A DNA stretch of 64,000 nucleotides, taken from NCBI RefSeq assembly GCF_023101085.1, contig NZ_CP064703.1, positions 4,960,001 through 5,024,000 on the forward strand. Direction: 5' to 3'. This DNA comes from Bradyrhizobium sp. 170. GTDB taxonomy: Bacteria; Pseudomonadota; Alphaproteobacteria; Rhizobiales; Xanthobacteraceae. A program made the position numbers and the translations under genes. Below, piece by piece: positions 56,653-64,000 of the stretch. Within the stretch, counting starts at the first letter, position 1. The number at the start of each line of letters is the position of its first letter. The notes beneath the pieces are model-generated. The model was not told where the DNA came from, did not search any database, and was given only the letters and a program-made list of their open reading frames with translations.

Positions 56653-57711
56653 ATGGCGCTGATGCGTCGCCAGTCGCTGGTCAAATTCGATGCGCCATTG
56701 TGCGAAACCATCGTCGACACGCCGAAGCCGCAGGGACGCGAAGTCCTCGTCCGCATCGAGCGCTGCGGTCTCTGCCATTCCGACCTGCACATCCAGGACG
56801 GCTATGCCGATTTGGGCGGCGGCAAGCGGCTCGACACCACGCGCGGCATGACGCTGCCGTTCACGCTCGGCCACGAGATCGCCGGCGTCGTCGATGAAGT
56901 CGGTCCCGATGCCCCGAAGGAGCTGATCGGAAAGAAGCAGGCGGTATTCCCCTGGATCGGCTGCGGCCAGTGCCGCGACTGCGCCAATGGCGATGAAAAC
57001 CTCTGCGTCAAGCAGCGCTTCCTCGGCGTATCGATCGACGGCGGCTTCGCCACCCACGTGCTGGTGCCCGACGCGAAATATCTGCTGGATTACGATCCCC
57101 TGCCCGTCAATCAGGCGGCGACGCTGATGTGCTCGGGGGTCACCGCCTATGGCGCGCTGAAGCGCTTGGTCGACCGCCCGCGCCAGCGCAACCTGCTGCT
57201 GATCGGCCTCGGCGGCGTCGGCATGATGGGGCTTTCATTTGCGCAGGCGATGTTCAAGCAGAACATCACGGTCGCCGATCTCAGTCCCGCTGCCCGCGAG
57301 ACTGCGCTGAAGAACGGCGCCGCCGTCGCCTACGATCCGTCCGAGCCCGAGATCGTCAGGCGCATCCTGAAAGAAACCGAAGGCGGCTTCGACGGCGTGG
57401 TCGATTTTGCCGGCAATGAGAAATCGATGGCGTTCGCTGTTGCCACGGTGGCACGCGGCGGCAAGGTCGTGGTCTCCGGCCTGATGGGCGGAAATTTCAG
57501 CCTGCCGATGGTGCAATGGGTCTACAAGCGCATGACCATCGAAGGCTTCATGGTCGGCACTCTCGCCGAGGCGAAGGAGCTGATGGCGCTCGCCCGCGCC
57601 GGCAAGATCAAGCCGACCCCGATGAAGGAAGAGCCGATGGCCGATGTCCAGAAATGGATCGATGAGCTGCGGGCGGGCAAGGTCGTGGGGCGGATCGTGC
57701 TGAAGAATTGA
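56653..57711 (+). CDS. Zinc-dependent alcohol dehydrogenase
   Basis: 352 residues from the ATG at 56653, with GGGAG 8 bases before it; a GTG at 56629 is weaker. MDR family: catalytic zinc Cys-Gly-Leu-Cys-His (CGLCHSDLH) and TLGHEIAGVV, structural zinc CGQCRDCANGDENLC, Rossmann LIGLGGVGMMGLSFAQ. The substrate is a primary or secondary alcohol, not specified. It ends at its own terminator. Confidence 0.93.
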   Translation: MALMRRQSLVKFDAPLCETIVDTPKPQGREVLVRIERCGLCHSDLHIQDGYADLGGGKRLDTTRGMTLPFTLGHEIAGVVDEVGPDAPKELIGKKQAVFPWIGCGQCRDCANGDENLCVKQRFLGVSIDGGFATHVLVPDAKYLLDYDPLPVNQAATLMCSGVTAYGALKRLVDRPRQRNLLLIGLGGVGMMGLSFAQAMFKQNITVADLSPAARETALKNGAAVAYDPSEPEIVRRILKETEGGFDGVVDFAGNEKSMAFAVATVARGGKVVVSGLMGGNFSLPMVQWVYKRMTIEGFMVGTLAEAKELMALARAGKIKPTPMKEEPMADVQKWIDELRAGKVVGRIVLKN

Positions 57712-57736
57712 GGCGGTGCGCTCGCGTCACTGCAAC

Positions 57737-57766
57737 GACGGAGCCTTCGGCCCGCTCCGTCCTTTT
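57737..57766 (+). terminator. Rho-independent terminator of the alcohol dehydrogenase gene
   Basis: GACGGAGC-(9)-GCTCCGTC, a perfect 8-bp stem followed by CTTTTG, 26 bases after the stop. Confidence 0.85.
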
Positions 57767-57815
57767 GATTCCGATAGCTTCCTGTCGAGCTGCCTTCGTC
57801 GAAATGGCCTGAGAG

Positions 57816-57844
57816 GTGGGCACGGCGCGAAGTGCCGTGCCCAC
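57816..57844 (-). terminator. 11-bp perfect hairpin after the small exported gene
   Basis: GTGGGCACGGC-(7)-GCCGTGCCCAC, 8 bases past the stop of the minus-strand gene at 57853. No long T-run, so it may act as a Rho-independent-like or mRNA-protecting end. Confidence 0.6.
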
Positions 57845-57852
57845 GCTTGAAA

Positions 57853-58227
57853 CTACCTGCTGTAGACCACGGGCGCGCGGCGGAACGCCACGCGCGGCGG
57901 CGGGCCGATGTCGCGCTGCCAGACGCGGCCATCGTCGAACTGAATGCGCATGCCATCAGGCGAATAGACAGCGCCCTCGTCGCGCGCATCGATCCAGATT
58001 CGACTGTAGGGCGCGCTCCAGTCGGGCCAGGCCCGGTAGGACTCACCCGTTTCCGTCGTGAGGTTCACGGCGTCCCCGTTCTGCGTGACGAAGGCGGGAG
58101 CGTCGAGCATGCCGTTCCGGCACATTTGGATGCAGCGGTAGGTGCCGGTCAGGTTGACCGTTTCGGCCGAGGCGCCAGTGGCGGCGCACGCAGCCAGGAG
58201 GCCCAGAGCCAGCGACAATCGTCTCAT
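57853..58227 (-). CDS. Small exported protein of unknown function
   Basis: 124 residues. Signal peptide RRLSLALGLLAACAATGASA, then a single domain with TYRCIQMCRNGMLDAP (two Cys that may bond), a Trp-rich middle (YRAWPDWSAPYSRIWIDA) and a basic end. It resembles small rhizobial secreted proteins with a beta-rich fold. No function known to me. Confidence 0.75.
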   Translation of the reverse strand: MRRLSLALGLLAACAATGASAETVNLTGTYRCIQMCRNGMLDAPAFVTQNGDAVNLTTETGESYRAWPDWSAPYSRIWIDARDEGAVYSPDGMRIQFDDGRVWQRDIGPPPRVAFRRAPVVYSR

Positions 58228-58613
58228 CAGGATTTACTCCATCGCATGTTTGAAGATGAGCCCGAGCAAGCGGACGAGGAACAAGCGCCGACGAAAGCAG
58301 CTTGTTCCCCCTGTTCCCTGCAGTTCCAACACCTCTGCGTGAGATGGAACGAGCGGCGTCACCGTAATTCCACGGAACGCTGACCATCGCTTGAAGGCGC
58401 TGTGCGTTTTTAGAATCGAGAACGATCTTCACAGGCAGGCTTCTGCAACCGAGCGATGGCGCGGGTGCCTCGTCGATGTGCACGCGATGGTGCCGTCGCG
58501 GCACCGAAACGCAACAGGCGACCGCAATCAAACGTCAGAAGTAGAGTTGTAACGTAGGAACCAGCCAGACTCAGGTTAGAGTCCATGCAGTTGGAACTTG
58601 GCAGGGGAATCCA
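58228..58613. other. Intergenic region, nothing recognised
   Basis: About 390 bases. No supported gene on either strand, and no clear promoter match. GGAAC occurs several times but never with a CGTT at 16-17 bases. Confidence 0.4.
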
Positions 58614-58838
58614 ATGCCATACTTCAATTTTGATCTCGTCGTCGGCGCGGACTTCAAAAACCAGGGCGGCATGATCCTCGAAAACACAGATTACGCAATC
58701 GATAAAGCCGATAGCCTCGCGAGCGAGCTTTGCATCGTTCGTCCCGAGTTGCGTTCGACAGGATGTGCCGTGCGCGTTACCGACGAAGACAGTAACGAGC
58801 TCTACCGTACTCCGGTCGATCTTGTCGGCCGCGGATGA
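58614..58838 (+). CDS. DUF6894-type small protein
   Basis: 74 residues: MPYFNFDLVVGADFKNQGG, an aromatic-rich start, then LASELCIVRPELRSTGCAV and RVTDEDSNELYRTPVDLV. This is the layout of a short rhizobial/methylobacterial family that I know as DUF6894. Cytosolic; function unknown. The upstream GGCAGGGGAATCCA gives a fair RBS. Confidence 0.75.
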   Translation: MPYFNFDLVVGADFKNQGGMILENTDYAIDKADSLASELCIVRPELRSTGCAVRVTDEDSNELYRTPVDLVGRG

Positions 58839-58906
58839 ACTCGTTCCGTCGTGCACAATGAGCGCGCGATCTTGCTAATGCGGTAACAGTGCTGGTGACA
58901 GCGCGC

Positions 58907-59653
58907 TTAACTTGCCTGTGATGGTCGCGAAGGCACGGCTACCGATGACCGGGCCTTGTCGACGCCGCCGACGATCGCGAGCTTCATCGCCCACGCCACA
59001 CGATGCGTGGCCCAGTCGCTGTCGTGCAGCCTGTGCTCATCCGCCGACTCAACCATCCGGTCGAACGAGACCTGTTCGACCTCAGACAAGCCCTTCATGA
59101 ATGCGAAGCGGCGGAACACATTGACGCCAGCGTCCCGCGCCAGTTCGCTGATCGCTTCGACCATAGCGATCGCCTTGTCCTTCTTGGCCAGCGTCAGCAC
59201 GGCCGGCACGTATTGGAGGTCCATCAGGATGATATCGGCCTGCGTCTGGTTGCGCAGTTTGACCAGTCCATCGCGGATGGCGCTGGTGGTTTCGTCGAAG
59301 GAAGGAGGTGGAGGATCCAGGTTCGGACTTTGCCAGACCGCATTCGTTCCGACCTGCCAGATCACCAGATCGGGCTTCTCGGCGATGACGTCGGTATCGA
59401 ACCGCTGAAGCTCGACCGGCGCTTCCTGGCCGCCGATCCCCTGGTTGACCATGGTGATCCTGGCGTTCGGATATCCGGCCTGAAGAAACGACAGCAGCCG
59501 CTCCGGGTAGGGCTTGATATTGCCGTGGCCCACCGTCGACGACGAGCCGATCGCGACGATCTTGGCTCGTCCTCTGAGGCTCTGCGCAAAGTGGGTCAGG
59601 CCCTGCTCGAATGGAATCGGCTCAACCGGAATCTGTGAGGGATCGCTGTCCAT
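58907..59653 (-). CDS. SGNH/GDSL-type hydrolase
   Basis: 248 residues. Block I is KIVAIGSSSTVGHGNIKPYPERLL, with the nucleophile Ser in GSSS; block II/III residues lie in MVNQGIGGQEA and IWQVGTNAVW (Gly and Asn oxyanion). A C-terminal Asp-x-x-His (DSDWATHRV) completes the set. Esterase or lipase on small substrates. No signal peptide is evident. Confidence 0.85.
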   Translation of the reverse strand: MDSDPSQIPVEPIPFEQGLTHFAQSLRGRAKIVAIGSSSTVGHGNIKPYPERLLSFLQAGYPNARITMVNQGIGGQEAPVELQRFDTDVIAEKPDLVIWQVGTNAVWQSPNLDPPPPSFDETTSAIRDGLVKLRNQTQADIILMDLQYVPAVLTLAKKDKAIAMVEAISELARDAGVNVFRRFAFMKGLSEVEQVSFDRMVESADEHRLHDSDWATHRVAWAMKLAIVGGVDKARSSVAVPSRPSQAS

Positions 59654-59827
59654 GGGTCACCAGTTTTGTTGCAGCCGAGACAACGTGGGGTGGAAGAAGA
59701 ATAGCGCGCCACGGCGAAATCACCTAGCCGGGGGGAAGCGGTCGCTGATAGGATTCAGTGCGATGATGCCGTCGTCTTTCGATGAGACAGCCTTCATCTC
59801 TGTACTTCGATTTACGATGAGGCGTCT

Positions 59828-60220
59828 GTGGCGAATTACCTGGTCAGTGGGAGCCTTGCTTTGGTTTCCGCTTTCGTTGGCATGTTTCTGCCAATGGTCT
59901 CAACTGTGGGGCCAATTCAAAGGCCAACGAATCTTTTGCTTGGATTCGTCTATGGATTGGGGTGGTTCATTGGCGGATTTATAGACGATGTAAGATCCCG
60001 ACACATGGAGCCGTTCGGATCGATCATCTGGCCGATCGCAGTTGTACTGATGGTCACATATTTTCTCGGACGACAGCTTTCGGATTATCGCGACCGGAGA
60101 TTCGTCGTCGTTCTTTGTTGTATCTTCCTCTTGTTCCTGATCGTGCCTGGAAATTGGGTTGCTAACACGCCATTGAAGTACATTCCGACATACTCGAGCA
60201 TTCTGCTTGCGGTCTATTAA
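59828..60220 (+). CDS. Membrane protein of unknown function
   Basis: 130 residues from a GTG at 59828. Four hydrophobic segments (about residues 3-22, 34-50, 65-83 and 90-106) with short polar loops. Its base composition is clearly lower in G+C than its neighbours (many TTT, GTT, CTT codons), so it may be a recent arrival. No family seen. The RBS is weak; start uncertain. Confidence 0.6.
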   Translation: MANYLVSGSLALVSAFVGMFLPMVSTVGPIQRPTNLLLGFVYGLGWFIGGFIDDVRSRHMEPFGSIIWPIAVVLMVTYFLGRQLSDYRDRRFVVVLCCIFLLFLIVPGNWVANTPLKYIPTYSSILLAVY

Positions 60221-60244
60221 GTCTAGTTGATTGAGTGCAGCTTG

Positions 60245-60315
60245 GGTGGGTTAGCGAAGCGTAACCCACCATTTCTCTGCAAGACGATGGCGGGCCACGC
60301 TTCGCTAACCCGCCC
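60245..60315. repeat. Dispersed palindromic repeat (GGTGGGTTAGCGAAGCG)
   Basis: GGTGGGTTA-GCGAAGCG-TAACCCACC is a perfect 9-bp inverted repeat (60245-60270); a second related unit in opposite orientation lies at 60291-60315. I remember this motif as a frequent intergenic element in Bradyrhizobium. Confidence 0.75.
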
Positions 60316-60362
60316 CACGCACTGTCACCGCACTACCGATCCAATTCGATCGGAACGCAAAG

Positions 60363-60836
60363 TTAGCGCTGGATCAACGCCCGCCCGATCGGCTTTGACG
60401 GCTCGCTGCGCAAGACCAGCGACGTCGTGACCGAGCCGTGCCGCGCGACTGCATCCACGATCGTTTCAAGCTCCTGTGGGGACGGCACGAAGACCTTGAG
60501 AATGAAACAATCCTCTCCGGTCAGTCGCAGCACCTCCATGACGTGAGGCATTTCGGAAAATTGCTTCAGGCAGGACTGAATATGTTCGTGGGTCGTGCGC
60601 AGGCGGATGACGGCCATCATCCTCAACCCCAGCGCGGCCGGATTGATCTTCGCGGCATAGCCGGTGATGATTCCGCGCTCCTCCAGCCGCTTGACCCTTT
60701 CTGAGGTCGCCGGCTGTGAGAGTCCGACCCGGCGGCCGAGCTCCGATATCGCGATGCGTCCGTCTTCCTGGAGGACTTCGATGATCGCGACATCAGTCGG
60801 GTCCAGCGCTGGGACGGAGCTTTCTCGAAATGACAT
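60363..60836 (-). CDS. Lrp/AsnC-family transcriptional regulator
   Basis: 157 residues from the ATG at 60834-60836. The N-terminal HTH is LDPTDVAIIEVLQEDGRIAIS and VGLSQPATSERVKRLEERGII; the C-terminal AsnC/RAM domain follows (LGLRMMAVIRLRTTHEH onward). Divergent from the hydrolase gene at 60948 (111 bases between), which it may control. Effector amino acid unknown. Confidence 0.92.
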   Translation of the reverse strand: MSFRESSVPALDPTDVAIIEVLQEDGRIAISELGRRVGLSQPATSERVKRLEERGIITGYAAKINPAALGLRMMAVIRLRTTHEHIQSCLKQFSEMPHVMEVLRLTGEDCFILKVFVPSPQELETIVDAVARHGSVTTSLVLRSEPSKPIGRALIQR

Positions 60837-60947
60837 TGAAGACCTTAAATCCATCGGTAAGAGGACATCTTTTCCGATGATTGCCCATTCCAGATCGTAG
60901 CGGAAGACGTCAGTTTCGCCCCGTTTCGCAAAGACAACGGAGTTGAT

Positions 60948-61487
60948 ATGACCGAGATTGTTATTCTGCCGGGGATCGGAGGATCGGGTGAGTTGCACTG
61001 GCAAACCCGGTGGGAAAAGCGCGATCCGAGGTATCGACGTTTCCAGCCGACCGACTGGAATCGGCCTGAACTCAAGGACTGGATTTTAGCGCTGGATCGC
61101 GCAGTTGGCGCCACTCCGAAACCACCGCTCCTCGTCGCTCATAGCCTGGCATGTCTTCTAGTTGCGCACTGGCAGCAGGTTTCCACAGCGTCGGTCGCAG
61201 GCGCATTCCTCGTTGCCGTTCCGAATCCGGAAACGCCAGCCTTCCCCGCCGAGGCCGCCGGTTTCGCCAATCCGCCATCGACCAAATTCCGCTTCCGCTC
61301 GCTCGTGATCGCAAGCGCGAACGATCCGTATGGCACCATCGAATATGCGCGCGGGAAAGCGAGCCATTGGGGCAGCGGCATCGTCGAAGTGGGGGAGCTT
61401 GGCCATATCAACGAGGCAAGCGGGCTTGAGGACTGGTCGCAGGGGAAGGACTTGCTCGCGGCTTTTGCGGCGGGAGTTGCGCATTGA
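60948..61487 (+). CDS. RBBP9/YdeN-type alpha/beta hydrolase
   Basis: 179 residues. Starts MTEIVILPGIGGSGELHWQTRW, the RBBP9 family entry; nucleophile Ser in LLVAHSLACLLVAHW; Asp in SANDPYGTIEYA; His in GELGHINEASG. A serine hydrolase of unknown substrate. Its place beside the Lrp regulator suggests regulation by an amino acid (inference). Confidence 0.88.
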   Translation: MTEIVILPGIGGSGELHWQTRWEKRDPRYRRFQPTDWNRPELKDWILALDRAVGATPKPPLLVAHSLACLLVAHWQQVSTASVAGAFLVAVPNPETPAFPAEAAGFANPPSTKFRFRSLVIASANDPYGTIEYARGKASHWGSGIVEVGELGHINEASGLEDWSQGKDLLAAFAAGVAH

Positions 61488-61530
61488 TCGCCCCAAATGT
61501 TTTCGGCGAAGCCGGTATTACCGTCTGTCA

Positions 61531-61579
61531 CAGTGCACTTAATTTGCCGCGAGGCTATGAATTCGCAACGAGTGCACTG
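61531..61579. repeat. Inverted CAGTGCACT element
   Basis: CAGTGCACT (61531-61539) and AGTGCACTG (61571-61579) face each other. The left arm with its tail (CAGTGCACTTAATTTG) recurs at 62610-62625 and, degenerate, at 58899-58914. Nature unknown; likely a small dispersed repeat. Confidence 0.5.
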
Positions 61580-61669
61580 TCGGCAATGACGGAAACCACA
61601 CGACATCGCCCGGCGCCCTTCCTCGACAGGTCAACCCTCGCGCTGTACTCATCCGAGTCCCGGTGATGA

Positions 61670-61918
61670 TCAGCGTCTGCCTGAGCGGAGGGTGCGCCCG
61701 GCTGCGGAAGGCGAAGTCGTCTTATTGATTGCCGCCGGGTCTGAGCGGCCGTCATGATCCTCGGCCATGTCGCTGGGCGCAGGCTCCAGTGAGCTCAACG
61801 CTGCATCGACCTTCTCCATAAGGCGTTCCAGTTCGGCGCGCTCATTGGGCCCCGGGTCCTCCTCCAACCTGCCCAGCAGTTGTTGCTTTTGAGTGAGAAG
61901 TTTCGCAAGTGAAGTCAT
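61670..61918 (-). CDS. Small helical protein
   Basis: 82 residues from the ATG at 61916-61918, with GAGG 6 bases upstream. A helical first half (SLAKLLTQKQQLLGRLEED, AELERLMEKVDAALSSLE) with coiled-coil pattern, then a Ser/Asp/Arg-rich tail. No family known to me. A candidate general-stress promoter lies 52 bases before it. Confidence 0.6.
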   Translation of the reverse strand: MTSLAKLLTQKQQLLGRLEEDPGPNERAELERLMEKVDAALSSLEPAPSDMAEDHDGRSDPAAINKTTSPSAAGRTLRSGRR

Positions 61919-61969
61919 GGTGACCTCATCCGAGTACGGAGCGGGAGGGGTGCGAAGAACAAATCGATC

Positions 61970-61995
61970 AACCATTCAGAACGGCGTCAGGTTCC
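61970..61995 (-). promoter_or_regulatory. Candidate EcfG-type promoter (GGAAC-N17-GGTT)
   Basis: On the minus strand GGAAC (61995-61991) and GGTT (61973-61970) are 17 bases apart, near the alphaproteobacterial general-stress consensus GGAAC-N16/17-CGTT, 52 bases before the ATG at 61918. One mismatch in the -10. Confidence 0.35.
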
Positions 61996-62212
61996 TCCGC
62001 TCGCAACCACAGGCGTGAAACCTGCATCGAGGACGACAAATAGCAACGGGTTCTACCGGTCGCGCGATGAGCGATCGCGATCGAAATCGAGACGGTTCGC
62101 CGCAATGTTTCTTTGGCGGAACCTGAGATGACAGCGCGTCATCAAAAATCTCCGCCAAGCGGAACGAATGCCTTCCGAAGCCTTTGGTTTTGATCGACAA
62201 GAGGAGGTATCT

Positions 62213-62434
62213 ATGAAGCTATCTGCCTTGACGATTGCAACACTGCTTACGGTCGGAACCATCGGTTCGGCCAACGCTCTCGAGTTTGGCGTCGGTCCCG
62301 GCGGCGTCTACGTTGGTCCCGGCTATGATCGCCCCTACTACCGTGATTACAGAGATGACTGCCGGATCGTTATCCGCGAACGCACCAACCGCTTTGGTGA
62401 ACGCGTCAGGATTCGCGAGCGCATCTGCGACTAA
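62213..62434 (+). CDS. Small exported protein
   Basis: 73 residues from the ATG at 62213 with a strong RBS (GAGGAGGT). Signal peptide KLSALTIATLLTVGTIGSANA, then LEFGVGPGGVYVGP, a Tyr/Asp-rich stretch and an Arg-rich end with two Cys (DDCRIVIRER, ERICD). Short exported proteins of this sort are frequent in Bradyrhizobium; function unknown. Confidence 0.78.
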   Translation: MKLSALTIATLLTVGTIGSANALEFGVGPGGVYVGPGYDRPYYRDYRDDCRIVIRERTNRFGERVRIRERICD

Positions 62435-62609
62435 ACACGCGCTCGACGGTAGCCACGATCAGCTCGGGGTCCGTCGGGGATGCTGAACCGATCGGTAGGT
62501 CAGGAATTGGAACGATGTCGCACTCCCCCGCGACATCGTTCCCGCAAAAGAAGGGTCTCAGGGACCCGCCGGGACTCTTCTTGCGCTTCTTGGGCCGAAA
62601 CCGCGATTA

Positions 62610-62625
62610 CAGTGCACTTAACTTG
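62610..62625. repeat. CAGTGCACTTAACTTG motif
   Basis: Second copy of the motif at 61531. It sits in a 250-base gap (62435-62687) with an imperfect inverted repeat CGCAAAAGAAGGGTC / GACTCTTCTTGCG (62531-62587) but no gene. Confidence 0.4.
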
Positions 62626-62687
62626 ATGCCGGCTTCGAAATGACGTTGCCGCCCTGCGAATTTTCGTTTCTCGCTTCTTCCCATCCT

Positions 62688-63122
62688 TCAAGCTTTAGTT
62701 CGCTTGATGTCATTTGCGACCTTTGGGTCCCTCAAGTCTCTGTGCCACCAATGGTTCACGAGATCTAACGGCTTTTCCCTGCGTCGCCTATTGTCTACGA
62801 CCGCCAGCAACTTAATGAGGAGTCTAAAAACTCGGGGTAGCTCAGGCTCTGGAAGCCTCACAAGTTTAGCTAACTGAATCCTGAGGTCCGGCTTCATGAT
62901 CAATACACTTGGGGTGAGCGTTTCCTTTAGCCGCGCTTCGGAAATCGCAACGGCCGCGTCTTCCTCACGCGGACTCGCCTGCAAGATGAGGACATTTAAA
63001 CCAAGAAGCAGCCTACGTTTGCAATCTCCGTTCTGCGCCTGGAACCATGCGTCGCCTTCTGAATCACTTACGATCCCCTGCGCCAACTGATTCAGTAGTA
63101 TCTCTTCGTCTGTGCTTAGCAT
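62688..63122 (-). CDS. Protein of unknown function, low G+C
   Basis: 144 residues, mostly helical: MLSTDEEILLNQLAQGIVSD, AWFQAQNGDCKRRLLLG, then RLLIKLLAVVDNRRRREKPLD and a basic end. It resembles small immunity-like or DUF5958-like proteins by feel only. Its composition is noticeably less GC-rich than the window average, suggesting transfer. No partner toxin gene is adjacent on the left; what lies to the right is the repeat element. Confidence 0.6.
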   Translation of the reverse strand: MLSTDEEILLNQLAQGIVSDSEGDAWFQAQNGDCKRRLLLGLNVLILQASPREEDAAVAISEARLKETLTPSVLIMKPDLRIQLAKLVRLPEPELPRVFRLLIKLLAVVDNRRRREKPLDLVNHWWHRDLRDPKVANDIKRTKA

Positions 63123-63383
63123 CAGAAAGATCTGTCCTTACTGCAGCCGGAAGATTGCGTGCAACTACGGTGACCGTGCACCTGACTGCCTATGATCCTC
63201 GCGAAGGCGCGTTGTATTGAATGCACCGTAATTCTCGCTGCGCAACAGCCACTTCGCGCTCGCGCGATTTCCTCCCGCGCCCTAATCACTGATTTGCCCG
63301 ACATGGCAAGAAACATATTTCGCGCTCGCTAAAGATTTTTCGCTTAACGCGCCACCCAAATCAAACCTACAACTCCCGCTATC
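63123..63383. other. Non-coding region before the hairpin element
   Basis: No gene supported. TGATTTGCCCGACATGGCAA near 63290 resembles fragments of a Bradyrhizobium repeat family that I recall. The sequence looks like an old repeat junction. Confidence 0.4.
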
Positions 63384-63945
63384 CTGTCCCGCCAGAGGGG
63401 CGTTGGCCATCGTCACGAACGTTGGGACGGGTTGCGGTGGACGCGGCAGCGTCGGGCGCGAGGTGTGTTCGCAGGGCGGTTCTTCCGTGAGCGGACATAT
63501 CGCGCAGACGAACGGCGCTTAAACGCCTCGGCTGAAACTTCTTCCGGCAGCATGCGGGCCGGTTGAGGCGTATGGTTCGAGGAAGCTGTGGACGGCAAAA
63601 CCGTGTGGTCCTGGCACCCGTTGCTGGTGTCAAGCTGATGGAGATTGTCGGGCCCAACCGGGCTTCGATCAATCGCTAATCCGTCAGCGACGGAGGCAAA
63701 AGGAATTCGTCTCCGGGGAGAGCGCGGCATAAGCCGTTAAAACCATCGCGCAGGGAAAGCCGGGTGATCCGGCGCACCTGCGGTCCGCCGTGTGCATTCT
63801 TGCGCACGACTGCGGGTGTCATGGGCACCCGGCTTTCCCTGCGCCCTCTGCTTTCGAGAGGGCATCGTAGACTTATAACTTCGGGCGCACCGCGCCGCGA
63901 GATCGCAATGTCGTATCCAGCCGCCGGCCGCATCTATCGAAAACA
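63384..63945. repeat. Long structured non-coding element with consecutive hairpins
   Basis: About 560 bases without a coding signal. Hairpins in order: TGGCACC/GGTGTCA (63612-63632, one G-U), GCCC-AACC-GGGC (63652-63663), CCGTC-AGC-GACGG (63681-63693), then a nested set: outer 18-bp perfect arms 63749-63766 / 63826-63843, inner CACCTGC/GCGGGTG (63775-63781 / 63812-63818, one G-U), tip GTGTGCA-TTCT-TGCGCAC (63790-63807, one G-U), and GCCCTCT/AGAGGGC (63843-63863). I remember very similar sequences as a recurrent dispersed element in Bradyrhizobium genomes. Confidence 0.7.
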
Positions 63946-64000
63946 ACTACGCGCAGGGAGTACCGACATCGCTCTACCCAATCAGCCCTGTTTGCGACGC
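63946..64000. other. Right edge, nothing recognised
   Basis: Fifty-five bases with no feature I can support. Confidence 0.3.

Noticed and set aside
60245..60315. CRISPR-like array or tRNA from the palindromic repeats
   Set aside because: Only two units in opposite orientation without regular spacers, and no cloverleaf.
62500..62691. 63-codon minus-strand frame
   Set aside because: Overlaps the imperfect inverted repeat and the CAGTGCACTTAA motif; composition does not look coding.
63413..63946. Small minus-strand frames of 69-105 codons
   Set aside because: They lie inside the hairpin element, overlap each other in different frames, and have no RBS or family pattern.

Overview
The window looks like a chromosomal segment of a Bradyrhizobium-type alphaproteobacterium (Nitrobacteraceae). 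Support comes from the high G+C coding bias on both strands, the alphaproteobacterial gene order (lptF-lptG-lptD-surA-pdxA-rsmA divergent from pepA-holC; purM-purN; hdaA-ppk-ppx), an NrsF-type ECF sigma/anti-sigma pair, a DUF6894 protein, and several families of non-coding dispersed repeats of the kind I remember from Bradyrhizobium genomes. I saw no tRNA, rRNA, CRISPR array, transposase or prophage gene.

Layout. 1-20.3 kb is mostly core: the N-terminal part of NADP-malic enzyme (running off the left edge), a large anchored protein, aspS, selO, rnd, a beta-barrel protein with a Thr-Pro repeat linker, a GST, purM-purN, a CDP-alcohol phosphatidyltransferase, hdaA, then ppk-ppx behind a candidate Pho box, and a chemoreceptor. 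20.4-29.6 kb is a metal-handling island, mostly on the minus strand: an exported Met/Cys-rich protein, a FixH-like protein, CusB, CusA, an ECF sigma factor and its NrsF anti-sigma factor, with cytochrome c, a small exported protein and a methyltransferase downstream. A divergent 18-cysteine copper-storage (Csp) protein lies at its head. The transporter keeps the three methionines of the E. coli CusA Cu/Ag pathway, and an ECF-type promoter lies in front of the small exported gene, so this reads as a self-regulated copper/silver export and storage unit.

29.6-33.3 kb holds small accessory genes: a methyltransferase, an ArsR-SRPBCC pair, a small membrane protein, two DUF1801 proteins and a DUF695-RraB fusion. 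33.3-40.0 kb is a catabolic block: Bug-type binding protein, CoA-transferase, HMG-CoA-lyase-like enzyme, divergent LysR regulator, and an orphan molybdenum hydroxylase large subunit with Gln at the usual catalytic Glu. 40-46.5 kb has terC, ndk, an ABC-F ATPase and several small exported proteins, one with its Shine-Dalgarno buried in a long predicted hairpin. 46.5-57.7 kb is core again: holC, pepA, the Lpt export genes, surA, pdxA (with an odd 15-bp tandem repeat at its start), rsmA and an alcohol dehydrogenase.

57.8-64 kb is gene-poor and repeat-rich: small exported proteins, a GDSL hydrolase, an Lrp regulator divergent from an RBBP9-like hydrolase, an unrecognised gene of lower G+C, and a final ~0.6 kb non-coding element made of consecutive hairpins with G-U type variation, which looks like a structured RNA or palindromic repeat.
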